Positions 7,864 to 16,972 of a stretch of 64,000 nt of DNA are shown one piece after another. Both the position numbers and the translations under genes were made by a program. Position 1 is the first letter of the stretch. Each line of letters starts with the position of its first letter. Under the pieces are notes generated by a model. It was not told the origin of the DNA. It did no database searches and saw only the letters and a list, made by a program, of their open reading frames with translations. Source of the stretch: Niveibacterium sp. 24ML (GTDB lineage Bacteria; Pseudomonadota; Gammaproteobacteria; Burkholderiales; Rhodocyclaceae); contig NZ_JAPFHA010000015.1 of NCBI RefSeq assembly GCF_026586805.1, forward strand, positions 1 to 64,000, in the 5' to 3' direction.

Positions 7864-10025
7864 TGCGCCCTCCCCACGCGGCCTTGTTGCAGGGCTTCGA
7901 CCACCTGCGCCTTGGGGCCGTCGGCCACGATCTGGCCGTTGTCGATCACGATCAGGCGCTCGACCAGGTCGAGCAGGGCGGTGCGGTGGGTCACCAGGAT
8001 CAGGGTTTTCTGGGCCGCGAACTCGCGCAGCTTCTTCTTGAGCCGCTCTTCGCTCTGGTGATCCATGTTGCTGGAGGGTTCGTCGAGCAGCAGCATCGGC
8101 GGGTCGTTGAGCAGCGCGCGGGCAATCGCCACCGCCTGCCGCTGGCCGCCGGAAAGCGACTCACCGCGCTCGCCGATCGGCATGTCGAAACCGCGCGGGT
8201 GCGCGTTGGCAAATTCGGTCACCCCGGCGATGTCTGCCGCCGCCAGCACGGTGGCGTCTTCGGCAAACGGTGCCCCGAGCGCGATGTTCTGCCGCAGGCT
8301 GCCGTAGAACAGCGTGGCGTCTTGCGGCACGAAGCCGATTGCGCGGCGCAGTTCGGCCGGGTCGATCTGGCGAGAGTCGATGCCGTCGATCAGCACCGCG
8401 CCATCGCTTGGCTGATAGAGCCCGAGGATCAGCTTTTCGAGCGTGGTCTTGCCCGAACCAATCCGCCCGATCACGCCGACTTTTTCGCCCGCCTTGAGGC
8501 GGAACGATGCGCGCCGCAGCGCGTACTGCTCGCGCCCCGGATATTTGAAGCTGACGTCGCGAAATTCAATTTCACCGCGGAACTGGGCACGGTGCAGGAA
8601 GCTCGATTCTTCGGGGCGTTCAATCGGCAGCTTCATCTGTTGTTCAATGCCGCCCAGCGCCGTGCGTGCGTTGTGGTACTGCAGGAGCAAGCCAACCACC
8701 TGGCCCAGCGGCGCCAGCATCCGGCCGCTCAGCATGCTGGCCGCGATGATGCCGCCCATCGACAGCTTGGCGTCGATCAGCAGATAGACGCCGACGATGA
8801 CGACAACTACCGAAACCGCCTGCTGCACGGTCAGCGATATGTTCACGATCAGCGACGAGAGCAGCTTCGTCTGCGTGCCCACCTGCGCGAGGAACTGCGT
8901 GCTGCGCTCCCAGCGCCGCTGGATCCAGCCTTCCGCGCCCGCGGTCTTGATCGACTCCAGCCCCACCAGGCTTTCGACCAGCGTGGCATTGCGCTGCGCG
9001 CTGGCGCGGTAGCTCGTCTCGGTCAGCTGGTGCATCTTGTCCTGCACCACAAAGGCCAGGAAGAGCACGATCACCGCGCCGATCAGGGCCGGCAGCAGGA
9101 GCCAGGGTGACAGCCAGGCAATCACCAAGGCGAAGATGAACACGAAGGGCAGATCGACCAGCGCCGTGACGGTGGCCGACGCGATGAAGTCGCGCACGCT
9201 CTCGAAGGCCCGTAGGTTGGCCGCGAACGAGCCCACCGATTCGGGCCGCGCCTCCATCCGGATGCCCATCACCCGCTCCAGGATCTTCGACGAGAGGCTC
9301 ACATCGATGCGCTTGGCGGCGGTGTCGATGATGTAGCCGCGCAAGGTGCGCAGCACGAAGTCAAAGCCCAGCACCAGCAAGGCGCCAATCGCCAGCACCC
9401 AGAGCGTTTCCTCGGCGCGGTTGGGCACCACGCGGTCGTAAACGCTCATCGAGTACAGCGGCATCGCCAGCGCGAACACGTTCACCAGGATCGAGGCGAG
9501 CACGGCATCGCGGTAGAGCCGCCAGTTGGCGAAAACCGCCCCCCAGAACCAGTGGCGCGCGCGCACCTTGCCCACCTCGGGCACGCGCGCCTCGAAGCGA
9601 AAGCGCGGCCGCACGTAACACACCACGCCCGAGTACAGCGCGGCAAGGTCGTCCATCGGCAGCGTGACGGCCGACTCGCCCGCCTCGGGGAAGCGCACGC
9701 GTGCCTGCCCGTCGTCGGTGCGCTCCAGCAAAAGGCAGGCGCGCCCGTCCTGCAAAAGCAGGATCACCGGCAGCAGCGGCGCGCGGATCGCCGACAAGGC
9801 CTGCCGCACCAGCCGCGCGGAAAGTCCGGCGCGTGCGGCTGCCCGCGGCAGCAGAGAGGGGGTCAGCAGGTTGTTGACCAGTGGCAGGCCGGCTGCCAGG
9901 GCTTCGTGCGTCCACGGCATGCCGTGGATGCGGGTGAGTGCCGCGAGGCTGTCGAGCAAGGGGTCGTCATGGGAACCGTGCTCGCTCACATGCCAGGCGC
10001 GCGGGGTCGGCTGAGCGTCGCTCAT
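7860..10025 (-). CDS. Type I secretion ABC transporter/permease (LapB-like)
   Basis: The 721-residue protein has an N-terminal C39-like domain (about 1-140), a six-helix ABC exporter domain (about 160-440) and a C-terminal ATPase. The ATPase has Walker A (GRIGSGKTT), the signature LSGGQRQ and Walker B (MLLLDEPSS). No Cys is seen in the N-terminal C39-like domain, so it is probably a non-cleaving CLD domain as in HlyB and LapB, in line with an RTX-type substrate lacking a double-glycine leader. The ATG at 10025 is preferred over an in-frame TTG two codons upstream. It lies upstream of HlyD and the adhesin, its probable cargo. Confidence 0.95.
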   Translation of the reverse strand: MSDAQPTPRAWHVSEHGSHDDPLLDSLAALTRIHGMPWTHEALAAGLPLVNNLLTPSLLPRAAARAGLSARLVRQALSAIRAPLLPVILLLQDGRACLLLERTDDGQARVRFPEAGESAVTLPMDDLAALYSGVVCYVRPRFRFEARVPEVGKVRARHWFWGAVFANWRLYRDAVLASILVNVFALAMPLYSMSVYDRVVPNRAEETLWVLAIGALLVLGFDFVLRTLRGYIIDTAAKRIDVSLSSKILERVMGIRMEARPESVGSFAANLRAFESVRDFIASATVTALVDLPFVFIFALVIAWLSPWLLLPALIGAVIVLFLAFVVQDKMHQLTETSYRASAQRNATLVESLVGLESIKTAGAEGWIQRRWERSTQFLAQVGTQTKLLSSLIVNISLTVQQAVSVVVVIVGVYLLIDAKLSMGGIIAASMLSGRMLAPLGQVVGLLLQYHNARTALGGIEQQMKLPIERPEESSFLHRAQFRGEIEFRDVSFKYPGREQYALRRASFRLKAGEKVGVIGRIGSGKTTLEKLILGLYQPSDGAVLIDGIDSRQIDPAELRRAIGFVPQDATLFYGSLRQNIALGAPFAEDATVLAAADIAGVTEFANAHPRGFDMPIGERGESLSGGQRQAVAIARALLNDPPMLLLDEPSSNMDHQSEERLKKKLREFAAQKTLILVTHRTALLDLVERLIVIDNGQIVADGPKAQVVEALQQGRVGRAQ

Positions 10026-10065
10026 TCGCAATTTCCAGTCAGGTGTTCGGGTGGCATCCTGTCGA

Positions 10066-10386
10066 TCAGATCACGCCGTTGTCGCCCAGCAGATCCAGCG
10101 CACCGCTGAGGCGGCGGCGCAGACCTTTGCGCGCATTGAGCTTGCGTTGGGCGCCATGCGGCAGATCGGTAACGCGCAGGATGCCTTTTTCGATCAGGGT
10201 ATCGATCAGATCTTCGAGAACGCGGATGAAGTCGGCGTCCAGATGGGCGAAGCTCTCGCCCGGGTCGCGCCCGAGAAATGCAAGCAGATCGGGGTGATCA
10301 CTGGCGATTTCTTCAAGCGCGCCATCTTCCTTGTCGCGCAGGATCGCAATGATCGAACCATCGTCACTGCGGCGAACATAAGGCAT
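10066..10386 (-). CDS. Conserved small protein at the head of the adhesin secretion operon
   Basis: This 106-residue acidic/basic protein begins MPYVRRSDDGSIIAILRDKE and has a strong Shine-Dalgarno sequence (GGGAGA) just upstream. A central helix-rich stretch (DADFIRVLEDLIDTLIEKG) is followed by a basic tail. Close relatives in betaproteobacteria have carried the name tryptophan synthase subunit beta-like protein; I recall that label but see no fold or active-site feature of TrpB here. The ABC exporter gene starts only 40 bp downstream on the same strand, so it is probably co-transcribed. Its function is unknown. Confidence 0.8.
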   Translation of the reverse strand: MPYVRRSDDGSIIAILRDKEDGALEEIASDHPDLLAFLGRDPGESFAHLDADFIRVLEDLIDTLIEKGILRVTDLPHGAQRKLNARKGLRRRLSGALDLLGDNGVI

Positions 10387-10499
10387 GTTATCTCCCGGCC
10401 TTGATGAAGCCTAGTAAAGTTTTGTCACCTGATACGCCTTCCGGGGCGGCTATCTTGGCTTTCGGCCCGGACGGTGAAAACTTGAGCGTGACGGGGGCA

Positions 10500-10865
10500 A
10501 TGATGCGGCGCAACGAATATCTGGAGTGGCTGTGCGAGCGCCTTGCACCGCTCGGGCCGATTCGCGCAAAGGCCATGTTCGGCGGCTTCGGGCTTTACGC
10601 CGGCGATCTGTTCTTCGCCATCGTCGCCGACGAGGTGCTCTACCTGAAGGCCGACGCACTGAGCGTTGCCGAGTTCGAACAGGCCGGCGTTGCCCCCTTC
10701 ACCTACCCGATGAAGGATGGGCGGCTGCAGTCAATGCGCTACTACCCGGTGCCCGATGAGGCGATCGACGACGATCAGGCCTTCCTGCGCTGGGCGCGCA
10801 AGGGGCTTGAGGCCGCCCTGCGGGCGCCGCGCAAAGCGGCCAAACCCAGGCGCGGGCGGCAGTAG
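10500..10865 (+). CDS. TfoX/Sxy N-terminal-domain protein
   Basis: The 121-residue protein has the TfoX N-terminal signature RAKAMFGGFGLYAGDLFFAI near residues 23-42, then DEVLYLKAD and a conserved Pro-Met segment. The C-terminal TfoX domain is absent, so it is a stand-alone N-domain protein; regulatory activity like competence TfoX cannot be assumed. A GGGGG run precedes two tandem ATGs (10500 and 10503), and the second has better spacing. The upstream in-frame extension to 10401 looks like leader DNA. It is divergent from the secretion operon across a 113-bp gap. Confidence 0.85.
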   Translation: MMRRNEYLEWLCERLAPLGPIRAKAMFGGFGLYAGDLFFAIVADEVLYLKADALSVAEFEQAGVAPFTYPMKDGRLQSMRYYPVPDEAIDDDQAFLRWARKGLEAALRAPRKAAKPRRGRQ

Positions 10866-10926
10866 GGCGGGGCGGTTGCAGGCGTGGCCGTGCGAAAGAA
10901 GCGCACGCGCGTAGGGCGCCCTTGGG

Positions 10927-10956
10927 TTGCGGGTTACGCCTTTGGCTAACCCGCAC
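10927..10956. repeat. 30-bp hairpin repeat, copy 1
   Basis: This copy is identical over 30 bases to 11341-11370 and has the same orientation. Its core folds as a hairpin with GCGGGTTA pairing with TAACCCGC and an inner GCC/GGC pair. It lies between the TfoX-domain gene and a small membrane ORF. Confidence 0.85.
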
Positions 10957-11000
10957 GACGATTACTACGATGCTTCTTGGATAGATTGGGGGGTGTGAAT

Positions 11001-11225
11001 ATGCAGAGGAAACCTCCGTACTTGTTGGCCATTGCTACGATGCTTGCCGGAATAGCCGCGAGCGATCTGATGGGGCCCGAGCCCGTCTCAGTTGATCGCT
11101 GGAAGTGGACGATTTCACTTGGTTCGGCGATTTTTGGAGAGAACGGCAGGGCGAAAATGTATCTTTCTTTGGCGGCAAGCTTAGTCGCAATTGAAATCTA
11201 CGAGCGGTACAAAAGAGGAAAGTGA
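11001..11225 (+). CDS. Small putative membrane protein between two hairpin repeats
   Basis: The ORF encodes 74 residues from the ATG at 11001, which has a GGGGGG run 7-12 bases upstream; a start at 10977 is also possible. It holds two hydrophobic segments (LLAIATMLAGIAASDLMG and MYLSLAASLVAIEIY) and a basic tail (ERYKRGK). I recognise no family. Codon use and base composition are less GC-rich than neighbouring genes, which may indicate acquired DNA. It could be a chance ORF, but the start context and amphipathic layout favour a real gene. Confidence 0.5.
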   Translation: MQRKPPYLLAIATMLAGIAASDLMGPEPVSVDRWKWTISLGSAIFGENGRAKMYLSLAASLVAIEIYERYKRGK

Positions 11226-11340
11226 ACGCTGGGATATTCACTGTTGCTCACGAATTCGGGGGGCAACTTGTCGGCGCCGGAGTCACTGCAGTTTCCCTGG
11301 CCGGGTAGAACGAACGCTTGCCGAATGGTGACTCCTTTAA

Positions 11341-11370
11341 TTGCGGGTTACGCCTTTGGCTAACCCGCAC
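11341..11370. repeat. 30-bp hairpin repeat, copy 2
   Basis: A perfect second copy of 10927-10956, 414 bp away in direct orientation. It sits in the 300-bp gene-poor stretch between the small membrane ORF and the truncated haemoglobin gene; nothing else was recognised there. Confidence 0.85.
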
Positions 11371-11530
11371 TACGCTGCCACGCTCACTTTTCTGAGCCAT
11401 CGCGACGGCGCGGTGTATCGGCCTGCGGACGTGGCGGGTGGGTCTTGTTTTCGCGGAGGTGACTGCGCGACGGGAGCCCGTCGGGGCGGGTGCCGTGGCA
11501 TCATCGCGCGCTCGATTGTCGGACCAGACC

Positions 11531-11926
11531 ATGCATCCCAGCCCTGAAAACACGCCTTATGAATTGCTTGGCGGCGATGCCGCTGTGCGCGCCCTAGTTG
11601 ATCGCTTCTACGATCTGATGGACTTGGAGCCAGAGTTCGCGCACCTGCGTGCGCTGCACCCGCCAATGCTGGACGAATCGCGCGACAAGCTCTACTGGTT
11701 TCTCTCCGGCTGGCTGGGCGGGCCGGATATGTTTGTTGAACGCAAGGGGCACCCGATGCTGCGTGCGCGGCACCTGCCCTTCCCGATCGGCGTGAAGGAG
11801 CGCGATCAGTGGCTGGCCTGCATGCACCGCGCGATGGACGACGCCAGCCTGCCGGCGCCCTTACGCCAGCATCTGGACGCCGCCTTCTTCAAAACGGCGG
11901 ACTGGATGCGCAACCAGCCGGGCTGA
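11531..11926 (+). CDS. Group II truncated haemoglobin
   Basis: The 131-residue protein matches the trHb2 family in length and layout: an N-terminal YELLGGDAAVRALVDRFYD segment with the B-helix Phe-Tyr pair, the proximal His in RARHLPFPIG, and the G-helix Trp in RDQWLACMHRAM. Family members bind haem in the cytoplasm and handle O2 or NO. The in-frame extension upstream of 11531 crosses GC-rich leader DNA and lacks globin features, so the ATG at 11531 is chosen. It is not clearly in an operon with neighbours. Confidence 0.93.
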   Translation: MHPSPENTPYELLGGDAAVRALVDRFYDLMDLEPEFAHLRALHPPMLDESRDKLYWFLSGWLGGPDMFVERKGHPMLRARHLPFPIGVKERDQWLACMHRAMDDASLPAPLRQHLDAAFFKTADWMRNQPG

Positions 11927-11967
11927 TGCCCGGCGCAGCCTGCGCCCCGATTCAGATATGCGGCTGA

Positions 11968-12090
11968 CTAGAGGTAGAGCTTGGCGCGCTGGCTGGTGCG
12001 CATCCGGCGTTCGGCCGCCTCGGGGTCTTGAAGGGCCTTCCAGGTGGGGTAGGCGGCGGCCAGCGTGAGCAGGGCAAGGATGACGAACAT
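11968..12090 (-). CDS. 40-residue membrane mini-protein
   Basis: A 40-codon ORF starts at the ATG whose complement is 12088-12090, preceded by the Shine-Dalgarno AGGAAG at good spacing. It has one N-terminal hydrophobic helix (MFVILALLTLAAAYPTWKAL) and a basic C-terminal tail (RRMRTSQRAKLYL). It is convergent with the truncated haemoglobin gene and its stop lies 42 bp away. I cannot name a family. The good start context and single-helix design support a real short membrane protein. Confidence 0.6.
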   Translation of the reverse strand: MFVILALLTLAAAYPTWKALQDPEAAERRMRTSQRAKLYL

Positions 12091-12210
12091 GAGGCTTCCT
12101 CGCGCTCCGGCAATGTGGGGGGGGCGGAGCGAAAAACGCCGCAAGATTAGGCGTTTGGCCGCTGGCGAGGCTTGCGCTGACGCAAGCAATGTCGCGCTGC
12201 CGACAATGAA

Positions 12211-12235
12211 AAACGCCCGGCTGGGCCGGGCGTTT
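12211..12235. terminator. Rho-independent terminator after ispH
   Basis: An 11-bp perfect stem (AAACGCCCGGC with GCCGGGCGTTT) has a three-base loop and A/T flanks. On the minus strand it is followed by a T run, 20 bp past the ispH stop, and ends the ileS-lspA-fkpB-ispH transcript. Confidence 0.9.
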
Positions 12236-12255
12236 CAAAACGCAGGGCGCGGCAG

Positions 12256-13185
12256 TTAAACGTTCGGCCGCAGTTCAACAGGAATCGGGAAGTTCACATT
12301 CTCCGCCGCGCCATCGAGCGTGCGCACGCTTGCGGCACCCAGCGCCTTGAGCCGCGCGATGACTTCATTCACCAGCACCTCGGGCGCCGACGCGCCGGCC
12401 GTGACGCCGATGCGCCGCTTGCCGTCGAGCGCAGCCGGGTCGATGCCCTCGGCGTTGTCGATCAGGTAGGCGGGTACGCCGCGAACCTCGGCCACTTCGC
12501 GCAGGCGGTTCGAGTTTGAGCTGTTCTTTGATCCGACCACGAACACCACATCCACCTGCGGGGTCATGAACTTCACCGCGTCCTGACGGTTCTGCGTGGC
12601 GTAGCAGATGTCGTCCCGCTTCGGGCCGACGATCGCCGGGAAGCGCGCGCTCAGTGCATCCACCACGGTTTGCGCATCGTCCACCGAGAGCGTGGTCTGC
12701 GTCACGTAGGCCAGCAGCGACTCGTCCTTGACCTGCAGCGCGGCGACATCCTCAACCGTTTCGACGAGGTACATGCCGCCTTCGCTCTGGCCCATCGTGC
12801 CTTCGACTTCCGGGTGGCCCTTGTGGCCGATCATGATGATCTCGCGGCCCTGCGCGCGCATCTTCTGCACTTCGACGTGCACCTTGGTGACCAGCGGGCA
12901 GGTCGCGTCGAAGACCTTCAGCCCGCGCTGCTCGGCGTCGGCCCGCACCGATTGCGGTACGCCGTGGGCCGAGAAAATCAGCGTGTTGCCGGGCGGCACA
13001 TCGGCGAGGTCCTCAATGAACACCGCGCCTTTTTCGCGCAGTTCATTCACGACGAACTTGTTGTGCACCACTTCGTGCCGCACGTAGATCGGCGCGCCGT
13101 ACAGCTCAAGCGCGCGCTCGACGATGGTGATGGCGCGTTCGACGCCGGCACAGAAGCCGCGGGGGTTGGCGAGGAGGATTTCCAT
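12256..13185 (-). CDS. ispH: 4-hydroxy-3-methylbut-2-enyl diphosphate reductase
   Basis: The 309-residue protein catalyses the last step of the MEP isoprenoid pathway, making IPP and DMAPP. The three iron-sulfur Cys are visible: NPRGFCAGV near residue 12, DATCPLV near 95 and DICYATQNR near 190, along with HEVVHN, SAHGV and SSNSNRL motifs. The start [10 protein letters not shown] at 13185 is chosen because the track to 13236 adds residues not found in the family. It is the last gene of the lspA-fkpB-ispH group, a common proteobacterial order. Confidence 0.98.
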   Translation of the reverse strand: MEILLANPRGFCAGVERAITIVERALELYGAPIYVRHEVVHNKFVVNELREKGAVFIEDLADVPPGNTLIFSAHGVPQSVRADAEQRGLKVFDATCPLVTKVHVEVQKMRAQGREIIMIGHKGHPEVEGTMGQSEGGMYLVETVEDVAALQVKDESLLAYVTQTTLSVDDAQTVVDALSARFPAIVGPKRDDICYATQNRQDAVKFMTPQVDVVFVVGSKNSSNSNRLREVAEVRGVPAYLIDNAEGIDPAALDGKRRIGVTAGASAPEVLVNEVIARLKALGAASVRTLDGAAENVNFPIPVELRPNV

Positions 13186-13250
13186 GTTCTTCTCTCTAGG
13201 ACTGGTTGCTTGCGCGGGCAATGGCCGGCTTGCCATCGGCCCGCCACGTC

Positions 13251-13679
13251 TCAGTTCACGCCGACGATTTCAACATCAAACCGCACCGCGCGGCCGGCGA
13301 GCGGATGGTTGAAGTCGATCTGCACCGCGTCGTCCGAGACATCGAGGATCTGGCCCGAGAAGGCGTTGCCGTCGGGTGCGGTGAAGGTGAGCACCGCGCG
13401 GGGTTCGACTTCGACATCGGCCGGGAGTTCGTGGCGCGGAATCCACTCGACCAGCGCCTCGTGGAACTGGCCGAAGGCTTCACCTTCGGCAAGGTCGAAG
13501 CTGCGCTGGGTGCCGACGGCCAGGCCGATCAGGCATTCCTCGATCCGCGTGCCGAGTTCGCCTTTGCCGATCTGTAGCGTGGCGGGGGTCGACTCGAAGG
13601 TCGACAAGACAACGGTGCCGTCGGTCAGCGTGAAGCGGAAGTTCAGGGTGACCAGACTTTGCGGGCCGATCAGATTCAT
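13251..13679 (-). CDS. fkpB: FKBP-type peptidyl-prolyl isomerase (SlpA-like)
   Basis: The 142-residue protein has the SlyD/SlpA arrangement: an FKBP half ([15 protein letters not shown]) with the insert-in-flap region ([20 protein letters not shown]), then the C-terminal FKBP strand ([17 protein letters not shown]). It would isomerise prolyl bonds and act as a cytoplasmic chaperone. Its ATG overlaps the lspA stop (ATGA), showing translational coupling. The position between lspA and ispH is the classical one for fkpB. Confidence 0.95.
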   Translation of the reverse strand: MNLIGPQSLVTLNFRFTLTDGTVVLSTFESTPATLQIGKGELGTRIEECLIGLAVGTQRSFDLAEGEAFGQFHEALVEWIPRHELPADVEVEPRAVLTFTAPDGNAFSGQILDVSDDAVQIDFNHPLAGRAVRFDVEIVGVN

Positions 13680-14167
13680 GATTTGGATTCCTCGGCCGGC
13701 TGACGGCCTGCGACAAACTGCGCGACAACCATCAGCACCGCACCGACGGTGATGGCCGAATCGGCCACGTTGAAAGCCGGCCAGCCGTAGCGACCGATGT
13801 GGAAATAGAGGAAGTCGACTACCGCGCCATAGGCGAAGCGGTCGATCACGTTGCCGAGCGCGCCGCCGATGATCAGCGCGAACGACAGGGGCTGCAGGCG
13901 TTCGTTGGCATGGTGCTTGAGCATCACCATCAGCCAGCCCGAAATCACCAGCGCCAGCACGATGAAGAACCATTTCTGCCAGCCCGGCTGATCGGCGAGG
14001 AAGCTGAAGGCCGCGCCGGGGTTGTACACCAGCACCAGTTGGAAGAAGTCGGTGTAGGGGATTGACTCGCCGAACTTCAGGGTGCGCAGCACCGCGAGCT
14101 TGGTGATCTGGTCGAGCACGATCACCAGGCCCGAGAGCCCCAACCAAGCCAGGAAGCGCTTAGGCAT
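13676..14167 (-). CDS. lspA: Lipoprotein signal peptidase II
   Basis: The 163-residue inner-membrane aspartyl protease removes signal peptides from prolipoproteins. Four hydrophobic segments are visible, together with [27 protein letters not shown] and FNVADSAI; the last two hold the catalytic Asp pair. The start [10 protein letters not shown] at 14167 overlaps the ileS stop by 8 bases, so the genes are coupled. Confidence 0.98.
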   Translation of the reverse strand: MPKRFLAWLGLSGLVIVLDQITKLAVLRTLKFGESIPYTDFFQLVLVYNPGAAFSFLADQPGWQKWFFIVLALVISGWLMVMLKHHANERLQPLSFALIIGGALGNVIDRFAYGAVVDFLYFHIGRYGWPAFNVADSAITVGAVLMVVAQFVAGRQPAEESKS

Positions 14168-16967
14168 GCGTGCGCACCTCGCCGTCGCCATGCAGGTTGC
14201 TGTCGCAACGGCCGCACAGCGTGGGGTGTTCGGTATTCACGCCAACGTCCGCGCGCCAGTGCCAGCAGCGTTCGCACTTCTGCTGCGCGGTCGGCGTGAC
14301 GACGATGGCTTCGTCGGCCTCGGTCGCCACCTTCACCAGCGTCGCGGCAGACGTGATCAGAACGAACTTCAGGTCGTCGCCGAGCGAGGCCAGTGCGTCG
14401 AACTTGTCGCTGCCGGCGCGGATCTCAACTTCGGCCTGCAGCGAGGCGCCGATCTTGCCTTCGGTGCGCACCGCTTCGACCGCCTTGGAGACTTCGCCAC
14501 GCACTGCGCGGATCGTCTCCCAGCGCGCGATCAGGCCGGCTTCACCTTCCTGCGCCGGCAGGGCGTGGAAGGTGTGCAGCATCACCGATTCGTCCGGGTT
14601 GTTGCCGTTGAGCACCGCCCAGATTTCCTCCGCGGTGAAGGAAAGGATCGGCGCCATCAGCTTCACCACCGTCTGCACGATGTGCCACAGCGCGGTTTGC
14701 GCGGCACGGCGGGCGACGGAATCCGGCGCGGTGGTGTAGAGGCGGTCTTTGAGGATGTCGAGGTAGAAGGCGCCGAGGTCTTCCGAGCAGAAGATCTGCA
14801 GCGCCTGCACCACGCGGTGGAACTCGAACTTGGCGTAATCGGCCTCGGCCTGCGTCGCGAGCTTGCGGGTGAAGGCCAGCGCGTAGCGGTCGATATCCAG
14901 CCACTGTTCGACCGGCACGGCGTTCTTCGTGATGTCGAAATCGGCGGTGTTGGCGAGCAGGAAGCGCAGCGTGTTACGGATGCGGCGGTAGGTCTCGACG
15001 ACGCGGTCGAGGATCTCCTTCGACACCGCGAGTTCGCCCGAGTAGTCGGTCGCGGCGACCCACAGGCGCAGGATCTCCGCGCCCATCTTGTCGCTGATTT
15101 CCTGCGGCAGGATCACGTTGCCGAGCGACTTGCTCATCTTGCGGCCCTGCTGGTCCACGGTGAAGCCGTGCGTCAGCAGCGCCTTGTAGGGGGCGTGGCC
15201 GTCGATCGCGGCGCCGGTCAGCAGCGAGGAGTGGAACCAGCCGCGGTGCTGGTCCGAACCTTCCAGGTACAGGTCGGCGCGCGGGCCGCTGGTGTGGCCG
15301 TCGTTGTGCGAGCCGCGCAGCACATGCCAGTGCGTGGTGCCAGAGTCGAACCACACATCCAGCGTGTCGCTGATCTTGGTGTACTGCTCGGCCTCGGCGC
15401 CCAGCAGTTCGGCGGCGTCGAGCTTGGACCAGGCTTCGATGCCAGAGACTTCAACGCGCTTGGCAACTTCTTCCATCAGCTCGACGGTGCGCGGATGCAG
15501 CTCACCGGTTTCCTTGTGCAGGAAGAAGGGGATCGGCACGCCCCAGGTGCGCTGGCGCGAGATGCACCAGTCCGGGCGGTTGGCGATCATCGCGTGCAGG
15601 CGCGGCTTGCCCCAGGCGGGGTAGAAGGCGGTCGCCTCGACGGCGCCGAGCGCCTTGTCGCGCAGGCTCTTGCCATCCTTCGGCAGTTTGTCCATGCCGA
15701 CGAACCACTGCGCGGTGGCGCGGTAGATCACCGGCGTCTTGTGGCGCCAGCAGTGCATGTAGCTGTGGCTCACGGTGCCGTGCGAGAGCAGGGCGCCGAC
15801 TTCGGTGAGCTTCTCGACGATGACCGGGTTGGCCTTCCAGATCATCTGGCCGCCGAAGAAGGGCAGGTCTTCAACGTAGACGCCGTTGCCCTTGACGATG
15901 GAGATGATCTCGTCGTTGCGGCGGCCGTAGGCAAGCCAGGAATTGAAGTCGTCCACGCCGTGCGCCGGCGCCGAGTGCACCACGCCGGTACCGGCATCCA
16001 GCCCGACGTAGTCGGCCAGATACACCGGCGACACGCGGTCGAAGAAGGGGTGGCGGAATTCGATGCGGTCGAGCGCCTGGCCCTTGGTCGTCGCGAGCAC
16101 CGTGCCTTCGAGGCCGTAGCGCTTGAGCGAATCCTCGACTAGGTCCTTGGCCAGCACCAGCAGCTTCTCGCCGGTGTCGACCAGTGCGTAGTCGAACTCC
16201 GGGTGCATGTTCAGCGCCTGGTTCGCGGGGATCGTCCAGGGCGTGGTGGTCCAGATCACCGCGTAGGCGGTCTTCGGCAGCGCAGCAAGGCCGAAGGCGG
16301 CGGCGAGCTTGCCGGCGTCGGCATCCGACACCGCGAAGGCCACGTCGATGGTGGGCGACTTCTTGTCGGCGTATTCGACCTCGGCCTCGGCCAGCGCCGA
16401 GCCGCAGTCGAAGCACCAGTTCACCGGCTTCAAGCCCTTGAAGACATAGCCCTGCTTGACCATCTCGGCCAGCGCGCGGATCTCGCCTGCCTCATTGGCG
16501 AAGGCCATCGTCAGGTAGGGGTTGTCCCAGTCGCCCAGCACGCCGAGGCGGATGAATTCCTTCTTCTGGATCTCGACCTGCTCGGCGGCATAGGCGCGGC
16601 ATAGTTCGCGCACCTTGTCGGCGGGCAGGTTCTTGCCGTGCGTGACTTCGATCTTGTGCTCGATCGGCAGGCCGTGGCAGTCCCAGCCCGGCACGTAGGG
16701 GGCGTCGAAGCCAGCGAGCGTTTTCGAGCGGACGATGATGTCCTTGAGGATCTTGTTCAGCGCGTGGCCCAGGTGCAGGTTGCCGTTCGCGTAGGGCGGG
16801 CCGTCGTGCAGCACGAACTTCGGGCGGCCGGCACTGGCCTTGCGGATCTTCTGGTACAGCTGGCCCTTCTGCCAGCCCGCCACCCAGCCCGGCTCGCGCT
16901 TGGGCAGGTCACCGCGCATCGGGAAGGCGGTGTCGGGGAGGTTCATCGTTTTTCTATAGTCAGCCAT
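14160..16967 (-). CDS. ileS: Isoleucyl-tRNA synthetase
   Basis: The 935-residue class I synthetase charges tRNA-Ile. The HIGH motif is in [16 protein letters not shown] and the KMSKS motif is in [10 protein letters not shown]. The editing domain sits between, and the C-terminal zinc finger keeps its four Cys (CERCW and LCGRC). The start [10 protein letters not shown] lies only 5 bp from the GxxExxY cassette. The inverted repeat end (GGTGA) supplies the apparent ribosome binding site, so the cassette forms part of the ileS leader. Confidence 0.98.
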   Translation of the reverse strand: MADYRKTMNLPDTAFPMRGDLPKREPGWVAGWQKGQLYQKIRKASAGRPKFVLHDGPPYANGNLHLGHALNKILKDIIVRSKTLAGFDAPYVPGWDCHGLPIEHKIEVTHGKNLPADKVRELCRAYAAEQVEIQKKEFIRLGVLGDWDNPYLTMAFANEAGEIRALAEMVKQGYVFKGLKPVNWCFDCGSALAEAEVEYADKKSPTIDVAFAVSDADAGKLAAAFGLAALPKTAYAVIWTTTPWTIPANQALNMHPEFDYALVDTGEKLLVLAKDLVEDSLKRYGLEGTVLATTKGQALDRIEFRHPFFDRVSPVYLADYVGLDAGTGVVHSAPAHGVDDFNSWLAYGRRNDEIISIVKGNGVYVEDLPFFGGQMIWKANPVIVEKLTEVGALLSHGTVSHSYMHCWRHKTPVIYRATAQWFVGMDKLPKDGKSLRDKALGAVEATAFYPAWGKPRLHAMIANRPDWCISRQRTWGVPIPFFLHKETGELHPRTVELMEEVAKRVEVSGIEAWSKLDAAELLGAEAEQYTKISDTLDVWFDSGTTHWHVLRGSHNDGHTSGPRADLYLEGSDQHRGWFHSSLLTGAAIDGHAPYKALLTHGFTVDQQGRKMSKSLGNVILPQEISDKMGAEILRLWVAATDYSGELAVSKEILDRVVETYRRIRNTLRFLLANTADFDITKNAVPVEQWLDIDRYALAFTRKLATQAEADYAKFEFHRVVQALQIFCSEDLGAFYLDILKDRLYTTAPDSVARRAAQTALWHIVQTVVKLMAPILSFTAEEIWAVLNGNNPDESVMLHTFHALPAQEGEAGLIARWETIRAVRGEVSKAVEAVRTEGKIGASLQAEVEIRAGSDKFDALASLGDDLKFVLITSAATLVKVATEADEAIVVTPTAQQKCERCWHWRADVGVNTEHPTLCGRCDSNLHGDGEVRTHA

Positions 16968-16972
16968 GTTTT

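Noticed and set aside
10066-10386. Tryptophan synthase beta subunit
   Set aside because: At 106 residues with no PLP Lys or TrpB motif, the label cannot be right.
11248-11666. Minus-strand ORFs overlapping the hairpin repeat and truncated haemoglobin
   Set aside because: Their residues (VSQRRNPQ) are encoded by the repeat itself and the rest is antisense to the globin gene.
14082-16142. A 686-residue plus-strand ORF opposite ileS
   Set aside because: It lies antisense to the conserved ileS gene and resembles no protein family.
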